Source of the DNA: Spirosoma aerolatum
GTDB taxonomy: Bacteria > Bacteroidota > Bacteroidia > Cytophagales > Spirosomataceae
Reading direction: 5' to 3'
DNA length: 64,000 nucleotides
NCBI RefSeq assembly: GCF_002056795.1
Contig: NZ_CP020104.1
Coordinates: 7,139,501 to 7,203,500 of the forward strand
The translations under genes and the position numbers were made by a program. The notes below the pieces were generated by a model. The model did not search any database. It was given only the letters and a program-made list of their open reading frames with translations, and was not told where the DNA came from. Positions 23,629-33,500 of this stretch are shown piece after piece; positions within the stretch are counted from its first letter, which is position 1, and each line of letters starts with the position of its first letter.

Positions 23629-25002
23629 ATGTATATGCAAAAATTATCCGTAACTGCCTTACTGTTACTCTTCTGCGCAGTGGGACGACTGGCTGTCGCT
23701 CAGCAAACGGCGGCTGACTTTTTCAACGAAGGCGTTCAGAAAAGTAACGCTAAAGACTACCCCGGCGCTTTACAGGCTTTTTCGACAGCCATCATTCTGA
23801 ATCCTGAAAATGCACCCAGCTACTATAACCGAGCATTAGCCAAAATCAGCTTAAATGATATTCAGGGCGCTAACCTCGACCTCGATCAGGCCATTGACCT
23901 TAATCCCAACGATGCCAATGCGTATTTATATCGAGGGTTAAACCGAACTCGTCAGGAGGATTTTCGGGGAGCTATGCAGGATTTCAACCGGGCCATTGAC
24001 CTTAATCCCAACGATGCCATACTCTACTATCAACGCGGTCTATGTCGTCTTCAGATCAACTATACCAATAGTGCTCTGGCCGATTTTAATAAAGCGGCTG
24101 GGCTTGCTCCTACCGATGCCAATATTCTGACCGCTCGAGGTAACTGCAAAATGCAGTTGAACGACTACAAAGGCGCTTTGGCCGATTATGGGTTGGCGCT
24201 GGAAAAAATGCCCAACAAAACCCAGGCTCTGAGCGGTCGTGGCTATGCCCGTTTTAAACTGGAAGATTACAAAGGCTCGATGGCCGACTTCAACCGGGCC
24301 ATTGAACTCAGTAAAGACGAAGCTGACTTATACTATCGGCGTGGCCTGGTCAAGTCCCGCTTGAGTGAATTTGAGAACGCAATAGCCGATTTCGACAAAA
24401 CAATCCAGCTAAGCCCCAACCACCATAAAGCTCTTTTTAGTCGTGGCTTTGCCAAGAGCCGTCTGAATACGACGAAACAGGCGATCAGCGATCTCGACAA
24501 AGCCATTGAAACGGGATCGGCCACCAACCAGAACAAGGCGTATTACAGCGATTTTATCACAACCAGTACCTTACCTTTATTTGGCTCTGTTGTACAGGAT
24601 CGATATAAAGTGGTCGAACTTGCCGATGACCGTTCAGATGCTTTTTTAGTGCGAGGTATATTGAAAAATGCGGCTGGCGATGGCAAACTAGCTTTACAGG
24701 ACTTAAACCGTGCCGTAGAACTGAATCCGACCAATGCCGAAGCCTACTTTATCCGGGGAATCGTTCGCTCTTCACTGGGCGACCAACGGGGCTCAATGAT
24801 CGACTGCAACAGCACCATCAAATTGAATCCACGCCATGCAGAGGCTTATTATTTGCGGGGAATCATTCGTTACGATTCGGGAGATGAGGCTAATGCCTGT
24901 ATCGATATGAGTCGGGCTGGCGAGCTGGGCTACACGGAGGCCTACAAAATTATTAGCGCTAAATGCAACTCTGTTCATCGGGCAACAGCCGCAAAATTGT
25001 AA
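23629..25002 (+). CDS. Secreted tetratricopeptide-repeat protein
   Basis: A 457-residue protein with a signal peptide (about 1-25, ending VAQQ) followed by about a dozen TPR units of roughly 34 residues. Typical elements are DFNRAIDLNPNDA and YYQRGLCRLQ, with the conserved small and aromatic residues. A non-TPR break lies around 295-335 before the last three repeats. TPR scaffolds bind partner proteins; the partner is unknown. Initiation could be at Met1 or Met3. The gene stands alone, with a strong hairpin after the stop. Confidence 0.85.
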   Translation: MYMQKLSVTALLLLFCAVGRLAVAQQTAADFFNEGVQKSNAKDYPGALQAFSTAIILNPENAPSYYNRALAKISLNDIQGANLDLDQAIDLNPNDANAYLYRGLNRTRQEDFRGAMQDFNRAIDLNPNDAILYYQRGLCRLQINYTNSALADFNKAAGLAPTDANILTARGNCKMQLNDYKGALADYGLALEKMPNKTQALSGRGYARFKLEDYKGSMADFNRAIELSKDEADLYYRRGLVKSRLSEFENAIADFDKTIQLSPNHHKALFSRGFAKSRLNTTKQAISDLDKAIETGSATNQNKAYYSDFITTSTLPLFGSVVQDRYKVVELADDRSDAFLVRGILKNAAGDGKLALQDLNRAVELNPTNAEAYFIRGIVRSSLGDQRGSMIDCNSTIKLNPRHAEAYYLRGIIRYDSGDEANACIDMSRAGELGYTEAYKIISAKCNSVHRATAAKL

Positions 25003-25014
25003 GTTGTAACTTGT

Positions 25015-25062
25015 GGCATCAGGTTTCAAGTTGTGCAAGAGAGCAACTTGAAACCTGATGCC
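25015..25062. terminator. 19-bp perfect hairpin, bidirectional terminator
   Basis: Arms 25015-25033 and 25044-25062 are exact complements (GGCATCAGGTTTCAAGTTG) with a 10-nt loop, followed by GTTTTT on the plus strand. It sits between the TPR protein stop (25002) and the converging VanZ-like stop (25067). Confidence 0.82.
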
Positions 25063-25066
25063 GTTT

Positions 25067-25420
25067 TTAAACGAATCGATACCTCTGCGGAATTAGCCAT
25101 GCCATACCTATTCCGACAACAGCCCCCAGACTATCGGCCAACAGATCAATCCAATCAGCACTTCGATTTATGGGCAGAACATATTGAAGGATTTCGATCA
25201 GGGCGCCGAAAAGTACACCAGCAATGAGTACTCGGCCCATAGGAAAACCAGCCAGTGCCCATAGCAGCGTAAATGGCGCAAAAATAAGCACATGTAACAG
25301 TTTGTCGCTCCAGGATAGTAACTCATCAGGTAACTCTTCATGAGGAGTAAGACAGCCAATCAGCATAATGATTGTCCAGATTATAGCCAGCCACCGAGCT
25401 AGTATTGGCGAAATTTTCAT
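25067..25420 (-). CDS. VanZ-like family membrane protein
   Basis: A 117-residue protein with three or four hydrophobic segments and the VanZ-like signatures LLSWSDKLLHVLIFAPFTLLW (in part, DKLLHVLIFAPF), FGALIEILQY and ADWIDLLADSLGAVVGI. VanZ itself lowers teicoplanin sensitivity; most homologues have no known role. Its start overlaps the gldF stop by 4 nt, so it is co-translated with gldF. Confidence 0.82.
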   Translation of the reverse strand: MKISPILARWLAIIWTIIMLIGCLTPHEELPDELLSWSDKLLHVLIFAPFTLLWALAGFPMGRVLIAGVLFGALIEILQYVLPINRSADWIDLLADSLGAVVGIGMAWLIPQRYRFV

Positions 25421-26142
25421 AAAGTTGATTTTAATCGATTGGTTGTCAGAAGAAGAAAAAGCACGATCACGCTAATCAGATAAATAACATTTCGACTGTC
25501 AATTACCCCACGCCCAAGCGATCGATACTGTTCGTCTAACGCCAACAAAGATAAATAGTACGCTATACCGCCCAGTACCGATAGGCCTGCCAGCGCACTT
25601 AGCCCAACATACAGCAGAAAGCTTACAAATACACCCAGGACAAAGGCCACCACCTGATTATCGTTGAACGATGAGGCCCATAAGCCGATAGCCACAAATA
25701 CACCAGCTAGTAAGATCAAACCCGTGTAGGAACCAAACACCCCTGCCGAGTCGATATTCCCAACGGGCGAACCAAGTTTATAAAGACTAATATAATAAAG
25801 AAGCGTTGGCAACAGAACAATGATTACCAGCAGCCAGCTTGCCAGAAACTTACCCCCTATGATACTCCAGCGGCTAACGGGCTTTGTCAATAGCCATTCT
25901 AACGTACCAAGCCGTACTTCGTCTGCAATGGAACGCATCGTGATAGCCGGTACCAGAAATAGCAGCAGGTAGGGAGTCAGATTGAAAAACGTACCCATGT
26001 CGGCATACCCATTTTCCAGTAGGCTCGTATCTGGAAACACCCACAGGAGCAGCCCCATAGCTGTCAGAAAGACGCCCATGATGATATACGCAATGGGCGA
26101 CGAAAAAAATTGATTGATTTCTTTACGAAAAATGGCCAGCAC
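25417..26142 (-). CDS. gldF: Gliding motility-associated ABC transporter permease GldF
   Basis: A 241-residue six-helix ABC-2 type permease. The opening IFRKEINQFFSSPIAYIIMG and the segment RSIADEVRLGTLEWLLTKPVS are diagnostic of GldF, the membrane subunit of the GldAFG gliding ABC transporter. The protein lies in the inner membrane and works with GldG and the ATPase GldA. Here the downstream neighbour is VanZ-like instead of the usual gldG, so GldG and GldA are encoded elsewhere or were lost. Gliding is consistent with sprA in the same window. Confidence 0.9.
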   Translation of the reverse strand: MLAIFRKEINQFFSSPIAYIIMGVFLTAMGLLLWVFPDTSLLENGYADMGTFFNLTPYLLLFLVPAITMRSIADEVRLGTLEWLLTKPVSRWSIIGGKFLASWLLVIIVLLPTLLYYISLYKLGSPVGNIDSAGVFGSYTGLILLAGVFVAIGLWASSFNDNQVVAFVLGVFVSFLLYVGLSALAGLSVLGGIAYYLSLLALDEQYRSLGRGVIDSRNVIYLISVIVLFLLLTTNRLKSTL

Positions 26143-26225
26143 TTGTGATTCTAGTTGAACAGTGAAGCAGTTAAATGCTTATTAGGTAGGCTTTACGCAG
26201 CGAATTAATCATTCCACCAACTACC

Positions 26226-26744
26226 TTATTCAAACGGATTGTTTTTGTTTCGACGTATAAACGCGGCAATAATCAATGAAAAAATCAGCCCTAAGAAGAT
26301 CGACCCAATAACTCCAAATGCAAACAAAATTCCGGGACTCTGAAATTTTTCCATGATGCTCATGGCACTATCGATCTGTTCGTCCGGCATTCCCTGGTTC
26401 TCCATCTGCTCACGGGCTTTATCAGCCGCACGTGTCATAATACCCGTATCGATAACGGTCATGTAGAATACCGAAAACAAGCTGGAGATAAAGCCAGAAA
26501 TAGCGGCCGTCAAAGTCCCTAAGCCTACACCTTCTCCATACGTCATAAAGCCACCATTGAGCGTCCTGAACTCACGCATGGCCATGATAATCGCAGCAAT
26601 GGTCAATCCATACGCAACAAAACCCAGCGCACGATTACCAATGCTATCCGTAACAAACAGAATTATGGAGTAAATAATGGAAACTACGGCCAATATTAGT
26701 GCCCACTTCAAGGCAACACGCGTTGTCGAGGTCTTTTCTTCCAT
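26226..26744 (-). CDS. DUF4199 family membrane protein
   Basis: A 172-residue protein with four hydrophobic segments (about 11-31, 37-55, 72-97, 139-163) and the DUF4199 pattern RTLNGGFMTYGEGVGLGTLTAAISG in the middle (in part, GGFMTYGEGVGLG). A charged, Met/Glu-rich extramembrane loop (MTRAADKAREQMENQ...) separates the last two helices. The family is confined mainly to Bacteroidota and has no known function. It lies downstream of a second, divergent DUF4199 gene (gap 26 nt), and 83 nt before gldF. Confidence 0.78.
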   Translation of the reverse strand: MEEKTSTTRVALKWALILAVVSIIYSIILFVTDSIGNRALGFVAYGLTIAAIIMAMREFRTLNGGFMTYGEGVGLGTLTAAISGFISSLFSVFYMTVIDTGIMTRAADKAREQMENQGMPDEQIDSAMSIMEKFQSPGILFAFGVIGSIFLGLIFSLIIAAFIRRNKNNPFE

Positions 26745-26770
26745 ACTACAAAGAGTTTAGGTGAAACCAA

Positions 26771-27322
26771 TTATTGCATAACACTGTAATCCTGCTTACG
26801 GAATATTAGCGAAATAATCAGTACGGGTATCACCGCCAGCGCTGTTTTTTTAGTAAGCTCATCGGGCAGCAGTACGGCAGGCTCCATCGTACTCGCTTTT
26901 TTCCACTGTTCGGCAAATGTCTCGGGCCCGAATTGATCCGTTATTTGTTTTTTACCATCCAGCAGAAGTTTCTTCGAATTGGCAACGTACTCAGCAAACA
27001 CACCCGGATCAACCTGAGTCACAAAGAAATAAATAAGCCAGCCCGTTATCAGCGCAGCCACCGTATTGATAACATAACCAATTGTTAGCCCTTCCCACAA
27101 ATGCAGCCGCCCATGACCAATGTATTTTCGGTAATACCAGACTGAACCGACCATCACGATAATATGAATACCATAATCCAATACCCGGATATTACCCAGT
27201 GGTGGAATGTCCAGCGCATATAGACCCAGGAAATAAACAAAGCACAAAACACCCGTTACTAGGCCCGCCAGAAGCGGGATCTTCAACAACGGATGACTAA
27301 AATAATTGAGAATACTTTTCAT
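26771..27322 (-). CDS. DUF4199 family membrane protein, second paralogue
   Basis: A 183-residue protein with the same four-helix, long-loop architecture as its neighbour: helices about 12-35, 43-63, 77-100 and 155-173, with the loop at 100-155. The motif GRLHLWEGLTIGYVINTVAA corresponds to the GEGVGLGTLTA region of DUF4199. Its start overlaps the dihydroorotase-like stop by 4 nt, so it is co-translated with that gene. Function unknown. Confidence 0.75.
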   Translation of the reverse strand: MKSILNYFSHPLLKIPLLAGLVTGVLCFVYFLGLYALDIPPLGNIRVLDYGIHIIVMVGSVWYYRKYIGHGRLHLWEGLTIGYVINTVAALITGWLIYFFVTQVDPGVFAEYVANSKKLLLDGKKQITDQFGPETFAEQWKKASTMEPAVLLPDELTKKTALAVIPVLIISLIFRKQDYSVMQ

Positions 27323-28653
27323 GATGTACGGATCAATTGGCCCTGATGCACAGTACCGATAACGCGTCCTGTAAATGTACGGCCAAGAAACGGCGAGTTT
27401 TTCGATTTAGAGAACGTACGATCGTAAACCCACGTTTGCGTAGGATCAAAAAGCGTCAGACGGGCAAACTGCCCTTCAGCGATCGATTGCGCTGGTAACC
27501 GAAGAATTTCGCGTGGGCGAACGGTAAGTTTCTCGATCAATTGAGCCAGGGGCAACTGCCGATTATGGGTTATGAGTACCGAAAAAACCGTCTCCAATCC
27601 GGTAATGCCAAACTCAGCCTGATCGAATTCCAGATTTTTGCTTTCGGCATCCTGTGGCGAATGGTCTGATACAATCGCGTCAATAGTACCATCGGCCAAA
27701 CCAGCCCAAAGTGCCTCTACGTCAGCAGCCGACCGAAACGGTGGATTTACCTTCAGGTTGGTGTCAAAGTTAGCAAGGGCCGAGTCATCAAAAACCAGTT
27801 GGTGTACGGCCACATCACAACTCACAGGAGCACCAGCCGCTTTTGCCTGTCGAATCAATTCGACCGAACGAGCGGAGGAAATAGTGGAAAAATGAAGGAT
27901 AGCGGACGTAGAATCTGAGGTAGTAGCGGTATTACTAGTCAACCCTTCACTCTTTTGGCCTCTCCCCTCTTCTCCAAGCACATAGTCGAGCAACCGAAGG
28001 TCGCGTTCAATGATCAGTTCTTCGGCCAGAGCGGGCAAACCTTTCAAGCCTAATAGAGTACTTTGGATACCTTCGTGCATCTGTCCAAAGCGAGTCAGTA
28101 ATTGCTCCTCCGGCCGATTCATTAGCAAGCCGTTGATAGGCTGAAGGTACTGCAGGGTTTTAAGGAGTAAATCCGGATTTTGAAGGGGGTGCGTTCCGTC
28201 CGAAAATGCCACAGCGCCTGCCCGATGCAGATCGAGCATCTCCGTAAAGTCCTCACCGGCAGCCTTTTTCGTAACGGCCGCAATGGCATGTACCGTAACG
28301 GGTTGTCCTTCGGCGATGCGACGGACATAGCCCAATGTCCCTTTATCATCGACTACCGGCTGCGTATTAGGCAGTACGGCTATATCCGTAAAGCCACCGG
28401 CAGCAGCGGCCCGACAAACGCTGGTCAGGTCTTCTTTATGCTCATAGCCTGGGTCCTGTGTCAGTACGCGCATATCGACCCAGCCCGACGAGACATGGAG
28501 ATTATCCGATTCTATAACCGGAGTATCTGTATCAGCAGACAGATTTTCGCCAATTTGACGAATCAGCCCGTTGTCAACCAGAATATCAACTACCTGCCCG
28601 TCGAACGACGAAGCAGTATCGACTATACGGGCAGAACGGATGAGAAATTGCAT
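27319..28653 (-). CDS. Dihydroorotase-like protein lacking the metal-binding HxH motif
   Basis: A 444-residue amidohydrolase-fold protein of class I dihydroorotase type (opening IRSARIVDTAS, then SGWVDMRVLTQDPGYEHKEDLTS). Active dihydroorotases read DxHxH here; this one has D60-M-R62-V-L64, so both zinc ligands are lost. The late motif TDHAPH reads VSDHSPQ. It therefore resembles the inactive PyrC' subunits that only scaffold aspartate transcarbamoylase, a state also seen in Bacteroidota homologues. A low-complexity insert near 228-250 (EEGRGQKSEGLTSNTATTSD) is unusual. It is translationally coupled to DUF4199 downstream; pyrB is not in the window. I avoid the symbol pyrC because catalysis is doubtful. 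Confidence 0.8.
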   Translation of the reverse strand: MQFLIRSARIVDTASSFDGQVVDILVDNGLIRQIGENLSADTDTPVIESDNLHVSSGWVDMRVLTQDPGYEHKEDLTSVCRAAAAGGFTDIAVLPNTQPVVDDKGTLGYVRRIAEGQPVTVHAIAAVTKKAAGEDFTEMLDLHRAGAVAFSDGTHPLQNPDLLLKTLQYLQPINGLLMNRPEEQLLTRFGQMHEGIQSTLLGLKGLPALAEELIIERDLRLLDYVLGEEGRGQKSEGLTSNTATTSDSTSAILHFSTISSARSVELIRQAKAAGAPVSCDVAVHQLVFDDSALANFDTNLKVNPPFRSAADVEALWAGLADGTIDAIVSDHSPQDAESKNLEFDQAEFGITGLETVFSVLITHNRQLPLAQLIEKLTVRPREILRLPAQSIAEGQFARLTLFDPTQTWVYDRTFSKSKNSPFLGRTFTGRVIGTVHQGQLIRTS

Positions 28654-28708
28654 AAAAAACTTCCGCTGCTTTTTGCAAAGAGGGACTGTAAATGTGACTT
28701 AATTAGCT

Positions 28709-28732
28709 AAAAAAAAGGCCCCTTCGGAGCCT
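28709..28732 (-). terminator. Rho-independent terminator of gcvH
   Basis: On the minus strand GGCUCC-GAA-GGGGCC forms a 6-bp stem (one G-U) directly followed by a run of U residues. It lies about 20 nt after the gcvH stop (28754) and about 55 nt upstream of the dihydroorotase-like start. Confidence 0.75.
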
Positions 28733-28753
28733 TTTACAACTGTATTTTATCGA

Positions 28754-29137
28754 TCACGCACCTACCAGTTTCTGGTACGCATCAGCTGTCAGCAACTCAT
28801 CTTTCTGAGTACCATCGGCCGGTTTCAGGCGGACAATCCAGCCTTCGCCATATGGATCGGTATTGAGTAGTTCGGGCTTTTTCTCAACCGCTGGATTCAA
28901 CTCCAGAATTTCACCTTCAATTGGCAAGAACAGGTCTGATACCGTTTTAACGGCTTCTACAGCCCCGAAAACCTCACCTTTTGCCAGCGTTTGGCCAACG
29001 GTGTTGATGTCGACGAAAATAATATCGCCCAGTTCATGCTGCGCGAAATCCGTAATACCAACTACGGCCGTACCGTCTTCTTCTATCCGAATCCACTCGT
29101 GATCCTCCGTATAACTCAGTTCTGCAGGAAAATTCAT
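28754..29137 (-). CDS. gcvH: Glycine cleavage system H protein
   Basis: A 127-residue GcvH of normal length. It starts [14 protein letters not shown], and the lipoyl attachment site is Lys64 in [14 protein letters not shown]. The end, [22 protein letters not shown], fits the family. The protein carries the lipoyl arm that shuttles aminomethyl groups between the P, T and L proteins when glycine is split. The other gcv genes are not in the window. A rho-independent terminator follows. Confidence 0.96.
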   Translation of the reverse strand: MNFPAELSYTEDHEWIRIEEDGTAVVGITDFAQHELGDIIFVDINTVGQTLAKGEVFGAVEAVKTVSDLFLPIEGEILELNPAVEKKPELLNTDPYGEGWIVRLKPADGTQKDELLTADAYQKLVGA

Positions 29138-29265
29138 TGTAGGGGTGATTATCTATGACACCTACAAAATACGGTAGCCCGTACCGAATTTGCAAACCGT
29201 GCTGAACTTACCCAATCAGAAACTAACCATTGCTAACAAGAATCATGCGTAGCTTTCCAGCCGCG

Positions 29266-30321
29266 TTACTTCACGACAATAGAGGGCGGTGTAAAATTAT
29301 ACGCTCCCAGCCGATCGCTGCTTTGCCGTTGAATCATCCATTGTGGATAGGGTTTGGGATTGCCACTTACCTGGTCGAGTTGTTCGAGCTGTTCGTTCGT
29401 CAGGCTCACTTCTACCGCTTTAATATTGTCCAGCAGTTGATCGGTATTTTTAGCGCCGATGATTACGCTTGTAACAGCCGGTTGAGCCAGCACCCAAGCC
29501 AGCGCAACACGGGCGACCGACACACCATGCGCTTCGCCAATAGTCTGCATAACGTCGATTATATCATATGCCCGCTCCTGATTGACGGGTGGAAAATTAA
29601 ACTCCAGCCGTCGCGAGTCGCCTTCGGGCTTGTTATCACGGGTATATTTTCCTGAGAGAAATCCACCTGCCAGCGGACTCCAGGGTAGAATGGCCATATG
29701 CTGGTCCTGCACCATCGGTACAATTTCGTTTTCAATATCGCGACCCGCAATGGAGTAATAATTCTGGGTGGAGATAAATTTTGTCCAGCCATATTTTTCG
29801 GCAATGCCGTTGGCTTTCATCACCTGCCAGGCCGCTAGGTTGGAGCAACCAATATAGCGTACTTTACCACTTCGCACCACATCTTCCAGCCCGCGCATGG
29901 TTTCTTCCAGTGGGGTAATGGGGTCGAAGCCATGAATCTGATAGAGATCAACGTGGTCCATCTGAAGACGTTTCAGACTCCCTTCGATTTGCTGCATGAT
30001 CTGGAACCGGCCTAAGCCAACCTGATTTTTGCCTTCGCCCATGCGGCCGCGTACTTTCGTTGCAATGACGAGTTCATCGCGCGATAAGCCGAGCGACTTA
30101 ATGGCCTGCCCCAGCAACCGTTCGGATTCTCCGAATGAATACACATTGGCCGTATCAATAAAATTAATGCCGTTATCGACTGCCGTTTTCACAATATCAT
30201 TGACGGCATTCTGCTGCAATTCACCCATGGCTTTCCAGTAGCCATTTCCACCAAAGGTCATTGTTCCCAGGCATAGTTCAGAAACTAACACGCCGGTATT
30301 TCCAAGCTGGTTGTATTTCAT
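29266..30321 (-). CDS. Aldo/keto reductase
   Basis: A 351-residue TIM-barrel oxidoreductase with the catalytic tetrad context DTANVYSFGESE (Asp, Tyr), ATKVRG (Lys) and YQIHGFD (His), and the NADPH-binding C-terminal motif VIIGAKNTDQL. It resembles the YajO/Gfo-like AKR branch, with the stretch GCSNLAAWQVMKA. Such enzymes reduce aldehydes or ketosugars with NADPH; the substrate is unknown. It is monocistronic. A 13-bp hairpin between it and sprA separates the two transcripts. Confidence 0.9.
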   Translation of the reverse strand: MKYNQLGNTGVLVSELCLGTMTFGGNGYWKAMGELQQNAVNDIVKTAVDNGINFIDTANVYSFGESERLLGQAIKSLGLSRDELVIATKVRGRMGEGKNQVGLGRFQIMQQIEGSLKRLQMDHVDLYQIHGFDPITPLEETMRGLEDVVRSGKVRYIGCSNLAAWQVMKANGIAEKYGWTKFISTQNYYSIAGRDIENEIVPMVQDQHMAILPWSPLAGGFLSGKYTRDNKPEGDSRRLEFNFPPVNQERAYDIIDVMQTIGEAHGVSVARVALAWVLAQPAVTSVIIGAKNTDQLLDNIKAVEVSLTNEQLEQLDQVSGNPKPYPQWMIQRQSSDRLGAYNFTPPSIVVK

Positions 30322-30496
30322 CTGTTCGTTAATTGGGTTTGATTGTCCAACCTGAAAACGCCGAAATTGTTAGACAGTGATTCCAGGCCGATTAGTGTGT
30401 GATTGATATGTTTAATTCTGTCCATCTCCTAACAGACGCAATCGAATAAAGTCTATCTCAGGGCTGTTTATACTTAGCCATACGAACACCAATTGC

Positions 30497-30530
30497 TTAC
30501 TTCGAGAACCAGTAATAGTTCTCGAAGTAA
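30497..30530 (-). terminator. 13-bp perfect hairpin after sprA
   Basis: Arms 30497-30509 and 30518-30530 (TTACTTCGAGAAC and its complement) with an 8-nt loop, 53 nt after the sprA stop. No strong T-run follows on the minus strand, so terminator function is moderately supported. Confidence 0.55.
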
Positions 30531-30582
30531 TAAGTAATCGTTAAAGAAAGCTTTCGAATTGAAGAAGGTAGTCAGCTCTTAA

Positions 30583-33500
30583 TTACTCAGCCAGATTGAA
30601 CTTCAGCTGTACCCCACCCGACGTGGTAGCTCGCTTGAACGAGTTTGAAACAAGCGGATCATTGAAGGTACGGTCGAAATAGAGGTTGAAATTCAATCGG
30701 CGACTGACAATATAACTGATCTGCGGCCGTAACTGGAAGTTCACGTTACCAGCCGTAACGGTCTGTTCGGCATCCAGTTTTCGCTGAATCGTGCGTGTAT
30801 CCCGGAAGGTCAACGCGCAGGAGAACGTCAGGTCGTTTTTCAGTTTTTTGTAGGCCCCGTTAATACGGAACGGTATCCTGACGTTCTGCCGGGTAAAGCC
30901 CAGCGACGCAGTCAAATCCTTATTGCTCAACTCAGCCACCTGAGCATTTGATAAACTCAGGGCCACATCCCGACTCTGGTTATACGCCAACTGTCCACTA
31001 ATCCGATTCTTCGTCTGCACCTGAACCCCAATCATCGGCGCAAACTTCTCCGACATGGTGATGGTGCTCATGGCCACAATGGGCATAAACTGGCCTAGCT
31101 GGTTCGTCAATGTACCAACCCCAAAGTCCTGCACAGCCAGATTGACATACGCAGCCCCATAATCCAGGTTAGAGATGTAATTCCCTACACTATAGGTTGA
31201 TGTATAACTATGGTTGATGGTAAACGCATTAAATGCCTTTTTGATAAACCCTAAACCTGATAAGCCATTGTACGTGACCTGCCAGTTGGGCAGCGGAAAA
31301 TTATAGAAGGGCGAGAACTTGGCTTTTTCTTTCTGCTGCCCACTGTACGCTGCAAAAAACGATGGAATCAATACATCCTGCGCATTCAGATCGTAGGTTC
31401 CGGCACGGCCACCTTCTCGGGCCTGCTGATTAAGCTTACCTGCAAAGTACGTCCGATAACTCTCCAGGCTATCGAAGAGTACCGATGTATTATCGCTCCG
31501 AAGTCCTTTGAAGGCCGTACGGAACGACCAGAACGACATACTGAATTGACCGCTCCGCACTGGCGACTGCGTCTCGAACGGTCCACCCTGCGAGCCCGGT
31601 CGGAAGTATTCCTGATACGCATCCGTCCGGTCAAGACGCCAGTTTATCTGCATTCGGAAATCTTTGAACGGTTCGAGTGTGGTGCTGGCCGTAAACTTCT
31701 TGGTGATGTTTTGCTGGAAGGGCGTATTCAATACCGTACTGGGCGTCAGCCATCCTTTCTGAGCCGCTTTGTAAGCAATATTTCGATCCTGCCCACCCAA
31801 TACGAAAGCCAGCCCCGGTGCATTTTCGGCGCTTAATCCGAATAATTTGGGCGACGGTAAGAACCCCGGCAAAATAGTTGACTCCTGTAGATTATACGAG
31901 AAGTTAATCCCGCGAACGGTTAGCAAAGCCCGTGTAAAGTTTTTCAGCACTTTACTATCCCCACGCTCAATCTCTTCAATATCGCCTGGGTTCCGGGCAA
32001 AGTTTTTCCGAACCGGCGCTGGTGTATTGGCAAACCGCAGATACCGAATCTTGTTATACAACCGAATCAAATCCACTCGTCCGGTTAAACCCCGTTCGCG
32101 GTTGTTGCGAATAATATTGCCAAACGGCACACCCAGCGAATCGGCAATACCAAACGAGTTGGCCTGGAACTGATACCCTACCCCATAAGTAGCATCGGCC
32201 GCAATCCAGTCGAGCAGTGGAATTTTGTCGAGCGGTAAGCGATACGTCGCCCGAATGTCCTGCACAAAGTTTTTAATCCGGCCTAAGTGTTTGATACTGT
32301 TCCAGATCGAGTCACGCTTAGCCTGGGTATTGATATCGCCTGCTGGTTCGTCGATAATCGCATTGGCCTGGGCGTGGTACGTCAATACCAGGCTGCGCGT
32401 CAGGTTCCAGGTCAGATCATAATATCGGTTAAACAGGAAGTATTTTTCAAACTGCGGCAGAATACCGTTAGTCGTCAGGTCCGACGAACGAAGCTGCGTT
32501 TTGATGTAACTCCGGTCCATATCGGTTCGGATCGACACCAGCGATGGCACCAGGGTCAGGTTAAAATCCTTCAGCCAGCGCAGGTAAGGAGCCTCGAACG
32601 ACTGAACATTTTTGAATGGTTCAAACGCCCGTGGCTGAGCGCTATAGGTATACGAAATGCCGCCTTTATTCTGCCGTTGCAGGTACTCCTGCGTCAGAAT
32701 GTTCGTACGCTTCATGTCATTGAAGGCATAGGTAAAAGCGAAGTTTTCAATATCCCAGAAGTGCGATTTGGCATTCGGGTTCGTCTTTACCTTCCTGACA
32801 TTGGAGAAATTATAGCCACGTCGAGTCGTATTATCCTGTACTAGCTGCCGATAACTATTTCGCTCGGCGTCGCTCGCTTTTGTCGAAAGCGACATTTCCA
32901 ACGGCATATCGGGATCAAGCGGATCGAAATGCGGATCAACATTCCGATGGTCGTAGTTGACATAGAACGGAATCTTCAACCCCCAGGTGGCTGGCAGGAA
33001 TTTGTCGATTGCCAGGGCCGACGACAAACCAAACTCTGTAGTTGTTTCAAGAGCCCGATCACCAATCCGACTTTGTACACCACCAAAGCCAAAGGTCGTA
33101 ATTCGGCCCGAAGCGGTCAACGTTCCCAAATCGGCTAGCTTCATGCTCAAAGCCGCTACGGCCGCCGTTCCAGCATGTTGATCGTACCCATTGGCTCGTA
33201 GTTCATCCACCCAGACTGTAAACGTTTTCGGTCGTTCACCATCGCCCACAATTTTAGGATTACGCACCCCAATCATAATCGACTGTACCGAACTCAAATC
33301 GGGGTTACCGACTACCGTTATCTGATAGATGCCATTTGAAGACGTCTGTGTATAGGGCAATGAAGTACGGCGGCCAAATTCACGGTTGCGGTTTGCTTTC
33401 AGGTTGATCAGTTCCTCCAGCGCAATGTCCAGTTGGTTAGCTGCTGGCCAGATAGCGTCCGCATCGGTTACGCTTGGGAGCGTAGCAATCAGACGGGGAA

